The notes beneath the pieces were generated by a model. The model saw nothing but the letters and a program-made list of their open reading frames with translations, did no database searches and had not been told where the DNA came from. Shown here one piece after another: positions 61,474 to 64,000 of a DNA stretch of 64,000 nt (position 1 is its first letter; each line of letters begins with the position of its first letter). Made by a program: the position numbers and the translations under genes. Location of the stretch: NCBI RefSeq assembly GCF_004382825.2, contig NZ_SDQO02000001.1, positions 62,001-126,000 of the forward strand, given 5' to 3'. Origin of the DNA: Corynebacterium silvaticum. GTDB lineage: Bacteria > Actinomycetota > Actinomycetes > Mycobacteriales > Mycobacteriaceae.

Positions 61474-62919
61474 TTATGCAAAGGGGTGGCACGTCGTTTC
61501 TACTGGGTTTATGACGCCACCGGTTGCTTGGCTGCAAAGCTGGGCGGGTCGCTCCATAAATTGTGCTCGTTGGCGGTCCCAACCAAAGTCGATAGGGACG
61601 AGGCCTGGGACGACTACGGTCACGGCTGTGAGGTCATATTCCTGGACCTCGGCCAGCGTGGTGTTTATGCGGATGGGGTCAAAGCCGGCGTCGATAAGCG
61701 CTGCAAGGGCAGACGGGGTAACTGGGTCCTCAGCCCTGCTGCACCGACGCGGTGGTTGATCTGTGCCGAGTAGCCTGTCGATGCGGGTTGTCCACTCTGG
61801 AAGCGACACCTGATTAGCGTGGTCAAGGACAGAACGAATACGTTCCGGCACAGCTGACCCGGCACTGCGAACGCGCTGCCGCTCGGGGTAAAAAGCCCAG
61901 GCTTCGTTGAGTGCTGCGATGGCTGCGGCACGGAGCGAATCGCGGCAGGCCGATCCTAAAGACACTGCCGCGCCGTCGTCGACGCAGGCGATAACCACGG
62001 GGAATCCGAGATCGGTATAGGCGCGGGCGAGCCGGATCCGAAGCCCCAGTATCCGCGCGCGGCAGAGTAGCGGACCGAGTTCTGCAATAGAGCTGGGGAG
62101 GATGGGCTGGGTAGGAATTGATCGCGCCCATGTGGACATGATGGCATCGCGTTCGATGAGCTCAAGGCATGCCGCATGGGTGGCATCGGCCAGTGAAACT
62201 CCAATGGCTGAGCCAGAGGAATTGCCCACGGCCCAACGACACGCTGGAACATCTCCGTAATAAACGCATTCAACGGGCAGAAACGCAGAATCGTGCGTGC
62301 GAAGATTGCGGCCTTCCACCCACATGTGTGGCTCATCAGGCGACCATGGAACCAGACTGCTATTGAGGGCGAGCATGTCCGCTCCGAATCCTAGCTGCGT
62401 AGGAGACACCGCTTTTCCTGAAAAGCTGGTCGCTGGTCCCACGGTCACTCTCCCCCTGGAATGAGCACAGCACAATCTCTCCAGGCCTTCCAGGGCTGCG
62501 ATATTTCGGCTGTGATGCAGCGATTCTTTCTGTCCCGACCAGGTGAGGTCGAGATGGCAGAGAGGAGTTCTTATGCGGGTTGCGCCAGAAAATGGGACGG
62601 ACGTAGTCCAACCTTGATCCGAGTGACCAGGGCCAAGAATCCCCACGAAGGGGGCGAGCGCAGAATGGACTATCCCATCGAGGGCTTCCAGCGGGAGCCT
62701 ATGAGACCCTGCCCCCGCAACAGGCGTGGGGCGAGGAGCCTTAATGATCTGGCCGGTAAGCACATGAATCGCCCAGATGGAGTCATCTGATAGCTCGGCA
62801 GCCGCATCGCGGAGGACTTTTATGGCGCGCTGAGTAGACAATCCGGCCGGGCGGCGGAAGTCGGCTTTGTGCGGTGTATCTGCAGGAGCAGTAAACGCGA
62901 GTAAAGAAGCACTAGTCAT
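61474..62919 (-). CDS. YcaO-domain cyclodehydratase (azole-forming RiPP enzyme)
   Basis: ATP-dependent enzyme of the YcaO superfamily, which turns Cys, Ser and Thr of precursor peptides into azolines. ATG 62919 (MTSASLLAFTAPAD) is chosen; a TTG at 62943 is in frame. ATP-site elements are visible: SRNIAALEGLERL near 137-149, THAACLELIERDAIMSTW near 247-264 and a NEAW segment where an ExxQ is usual. The region before it, EGRNLRTHDSAFLPVECVYYGD, and the tail VPGLVPIDFGWDRQRAQFM with terminal HPFA are like azole and thiopeptide YcaO proteins (which often end in HPFP). No fused E1-like partner domain is visible, so a partner would have to lie elsewhere. It follows the precursor gene by 75 bases. 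Confidence 0.88.
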   Translation of the reverse strand: MTSASLLAFTAPADTPHKADFRRPAGLSTQRAIKVLRDAAAELSDDSIWAIHVLTGQIIKAPRPTPVAGAGSHRLPLEALDGIVHSALAPFVGILGPGHSDQGWTTSVPFSGATRIRTPLCHLDLTWSGQKESLHHSRNIAALEGLERLCCAHSRGRVTVGPATSFSGKAVSPTQLGFGADMLALNSSLVPWSPDEPHMWVEGRNLRTHDSAFLPVECVYYGDVPACRWAVGNSSGSAIGVSLADATHAACLELIERDAIMSTWARSIPTQPILPSSIAELGPLLCRARILGLRIRLARAYTDLGFPVVIACVDDGAAVSLGSACRDSLRAAAIAALNEAWAFYPERQRVRSAGSAVPERIRSVLDHANQVSLPEWTTRIDRLLGTDQPPRRCSRAEDPVTPSALAALIDAGFDPIRINTTLAEVQEYDLTAVTVVVPGLVPIDFGWDRQRAQFMERPAQLCSQATGGVINPVETTCHPFA

Positions 62920-62932
62920 GTCGCATGCAGAA

Positions 62933-62965
62933 CCGGAGCACAACGGGGAAGTCGCTGTGCTCCGG
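62933..62965 (-). promoter_or_regulatory. Hairpin 2 between precursor and YcaO genes
   Basis: Perfect 10-bp stem CCGGAGCACA / TGTGCTCCGG with a 13-base loop. It lies between the precursor stop and the YcaO start and has no T-run. It may stabilise the upstream transcript or attenuate transcription. Confidence 0.75.
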
Positions 62966-62966
62966 C

Positions 62967-62988
62967 AGCTTCCCTAGGGAGGGAAGCT
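62967..62988 (-). promoter_or_regulatory. Hairpin 1 directly after the precursor gene
   Basis: Perfect 9-bp stem AGCTTCCCT / AGGGAAGCT with a 4-base loop, starting six bases after the precursor stop codon and two bases before hairpin 2 on the minus strand. Confidence 0.75.
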
Positions 62989-62993
62989 TGGAG

Positions 62994-63164
62994 CTAGGAG
63001 GAAGAAGTGGAAATGCAGGAAGAGGAAGACGTGGTGGACGAACACATGCTGAAGAACGCGGTGTCATCAGCATCGACGTAGTCGTTTACCTCGAGGCCCT
63101 CGACCTCCATTGCGAGCAAGTCCAGATTGAGGCCGGACATGGTGTCCCTGTGCATGTTTGTCAT
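62994..63164 (-). CDS. Probable RiPP precursor peptide, Ser/Thr/Cys-rich core
   Basis: A 56-residue peptide from ATG 63164 preceded by AAAGGAG at nine bases. The first 40 residues form an acidic leader, MTNMHRDTMSGLNLDLLAME, then VEGLEVNDYVDADDTAFFSM. The remaining 16 are CSSTTSSSSCISTSSS: ten Ser, three Thr, two Cys and one Ile, and nothing else. Such a tail is what YcaO enzymes and Ser/Thr dehydratases modify. The leader pattern MEVEGLEVNDYVD resembles the LDIDALEISEFLD pattern I recall from the nosiheptide precursor, and the Ser-rich tail recalls berninamycin-type cores. It sits between an M50 peptidase gene and the YcaO gene on one strand. Class (linear azole peptide, thiopeptide or other) cannot be told from here. 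The cleavage site is unknown; position 40/41 is only the compositional border. Confidence 0.82.
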   Translation of the reverse strand: MTNMHRDTMSGLNLDLLAMEVEGLEVNDYVDADDTAFFSMCSSTTSSSSCISTSSS

Positions 63165-63202
63165 GATGGTGTGCTCCTTTCATGGGACGTTGTGCGGTTG
63201 GA

Positions 63203-64000
63203 CTACTGATATGGGCTTCCAGGGAAAACTATAAAGAATAGCACTATGATTGCCCATAACATTATGGTACCCAGATAAAGTGAAATGTAAATAACAATTA
63301 TGGTAACGATTTGCTGTTGAAATATCTCCGAACGTAGTTGTTTTCTGCGTGCAAAATTCCATGCAAACTTTGGTAAATTATTGGTTCTGGATATCGCCTC
63401 CAAAATCTTTGTTCCATCTGAATTAGGTACGGGAATAAGCGAACCGATAAACGTTATAAATAAGATTCTGGGGAGCCATGCGGCGCCGTCGGGAAGCACC
63501 CCCTCGTGGTAGAGAACCACAGTAAGGCCCGTAAAGATCAGCGTGGTCGCAGGCCCGACCGCAAGCACTGCGACTCTCCCGGCGCGGGAGGACACCGCCA
63601 ATATTCCAGGTAGCTGCAGGCTGAGGAACCGGCGGGGAAAAGAAGCAGTGGAAAAAGCTGTCGGTTTGATTCCGGTCAGCAGGAAAAATGCGATGCCGTG
63701 AGCGCATTCGTGGGCGATGATAGTGATGATGACGCCGGCGAGAATCGTGAAAAAACCGGTGAGGTCAGGCGCGCTATGCGCTTGGGTAAAAGCGTAGCCC
63801 GCATACACGATGATGGCCGTTGATGCTGCCGTAAGTGCCATGATCAGGGTGACAAAAGAAACGAACCACCCTCCATGGGGTCGCCCCAATATACCTATGG
63901 GATGCGAAGACGCGCTGGTATCCGAGGTCGTAGTGAGCAATCCTCGTTGCTCCATGGCACGTATGGCCTTAGCCACGTGCGGGATGGCGAACATCCTCAT
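63203..64000 (-). CDS. M50-family membrane zinc metallopeptidase, cut by window edge
   Basis: Membrane-embedded protease of the site-2 protease type. HECAHG (HExxH) lies near residues 97-101 of the visible part and PVPNSDGTKIL (the second-site Asp) near 191-199. About five or six helices are visible, ending IIVLFFIVFPGSPYQ. The visible frame starts with ATG at the last base of the window, but family members usually have a longer N-terminus, so the true start is probably beyond 64000. It ends 38 bp before the precursor start on the same strand. In RiPP operons such proteins are candidates for leader removal, maturation or immunity; which applies here is not shown. Confidence 0.82.
   Translation of the reverse strand: MRMFAIPHVAKAIRAMEQRGLLTTTSDTSASSHPIGILGRPHGGWFVSFVTLIMALTAASTAIIVYAGYAFTQAHSAPDLTGFFTILAGVIITIIAHECAHGIAFFLLTGIKPTAFSTASFPRRFLSLQLPGILAVSSRAGRVAVLAVGPATTLIFTGLTVVLYHEGVLPDGAAWLPRILFITFIGSLIPVPNSDGTKILEAISRTNNLPKFAWNFARRKQLRSEIFQQQIVTIIVIYISLYLGTIMLWAIIVLFFIVFPGSPYQ

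Noticed and set aside
62461..62790. Plus-strand open frame of 109 codons within the YcaO gene
   Set aside because: Antisense to the YcaO reading frame, which has recognisable motifs.
62994..63164. Assignment of the precursor as plantazolicin or streptolysin S type
   Set aside because: No Arg-Cys core start as in plantazolicin and no Cys-rich block as in streptolysin S; the class is left open.

Overview
The window looks like chromosomal DNA of a Corynebacterium, probably of the diphtheriae/ulcerans/pseudotuberculosis group. Three things point there: a 9.1 kb type I fatty acid synthase with its own AcpS and a TetR regulator; the order nadE, rpmJ, nrdHIE, ftn, nrdF, ctaD, serB, which matches from memory the C. 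glutamicum arrangement; and the general codon and GC character. The species assignment is inference; no database was searched.

Layout. 1-5.5 kb is decayed accessory DNA: a broken ArsR/P1B-ATPase metal operon, two broken paralogous exported proteins and a broken flavin-binding protein. 5.5-14.5 kb is core metabolism: nadE, the cysteine-free L36 form, class Ib ribonucleotide reductase (nrdH, nrdI, nrdE, nrdF) behind a pair of NrdR-like boxes, ferritin facing a DtxR-like box, and ctaD. 14.5-16.4 kb is a small decayed defence patch: an Abi-like pseudogene with several frameshifts and a two-repeat type I-E-like CRISPR relic. 16.4-31 kb holds serB (frameshifted), a GNAT gene and dinG (apparently fused by a one-base insertion), pncB, clpS, a rhomboid protease, murI, an MBL hydrolase, rph-rdgB, a tRNA-Leu, a DUF418 protein and a two-component system. 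31.8-42.7 kb is the lipid block fas, acpS, probable fasR, then bcp. 42.7-50.9 kb carries a DUF3618 protein, a MhuD-like heme monooxygenase, pncA, a broken oxidoreductase, tRNA-Lys, an L,D-transpeptidase lipoprotein, a DapA-like aldolase, tRNA-His, orn, an SDR and an AcuI-type reductase. 51-57 kb has a broken secreted subtilase, an exported protein, a cluster of long inverted repeats, tRNA-Arg, ybdD and cstA. 57.5-61.5 kb has a CopD-CtaG fusion and an ABC-2 transporter.

The most interesting part is the right edge (61.5-64 kb, minus strand). An M50-type zinc metallopeptidase (cut by the window end), a 56-residue peptide with an acidic leader and a Ser/Thr/Cys-only tail (one Ile excepted), two stacked hairpins and a YcaO cyclodehydratase form what looks like an azole or thiopeptide-like RiPP biosynthesis operon. 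More of its genes probably lie beyond position 64000. A convergent ABC-2 exporter ends 19 bases from the YcaO gene and is a candidate for export or self-protection.

Eleven genes are disrupted by indels or nonsense codons. Several lesions are exact short tandem duplications (2, 5 and 7 bp), while the 9.1 kb fas gene and most housekeeping genes are intact. This favours genuine gene decay over uniform sequencing error, although serB, dinG and the GNAT gene deserve resequencing.
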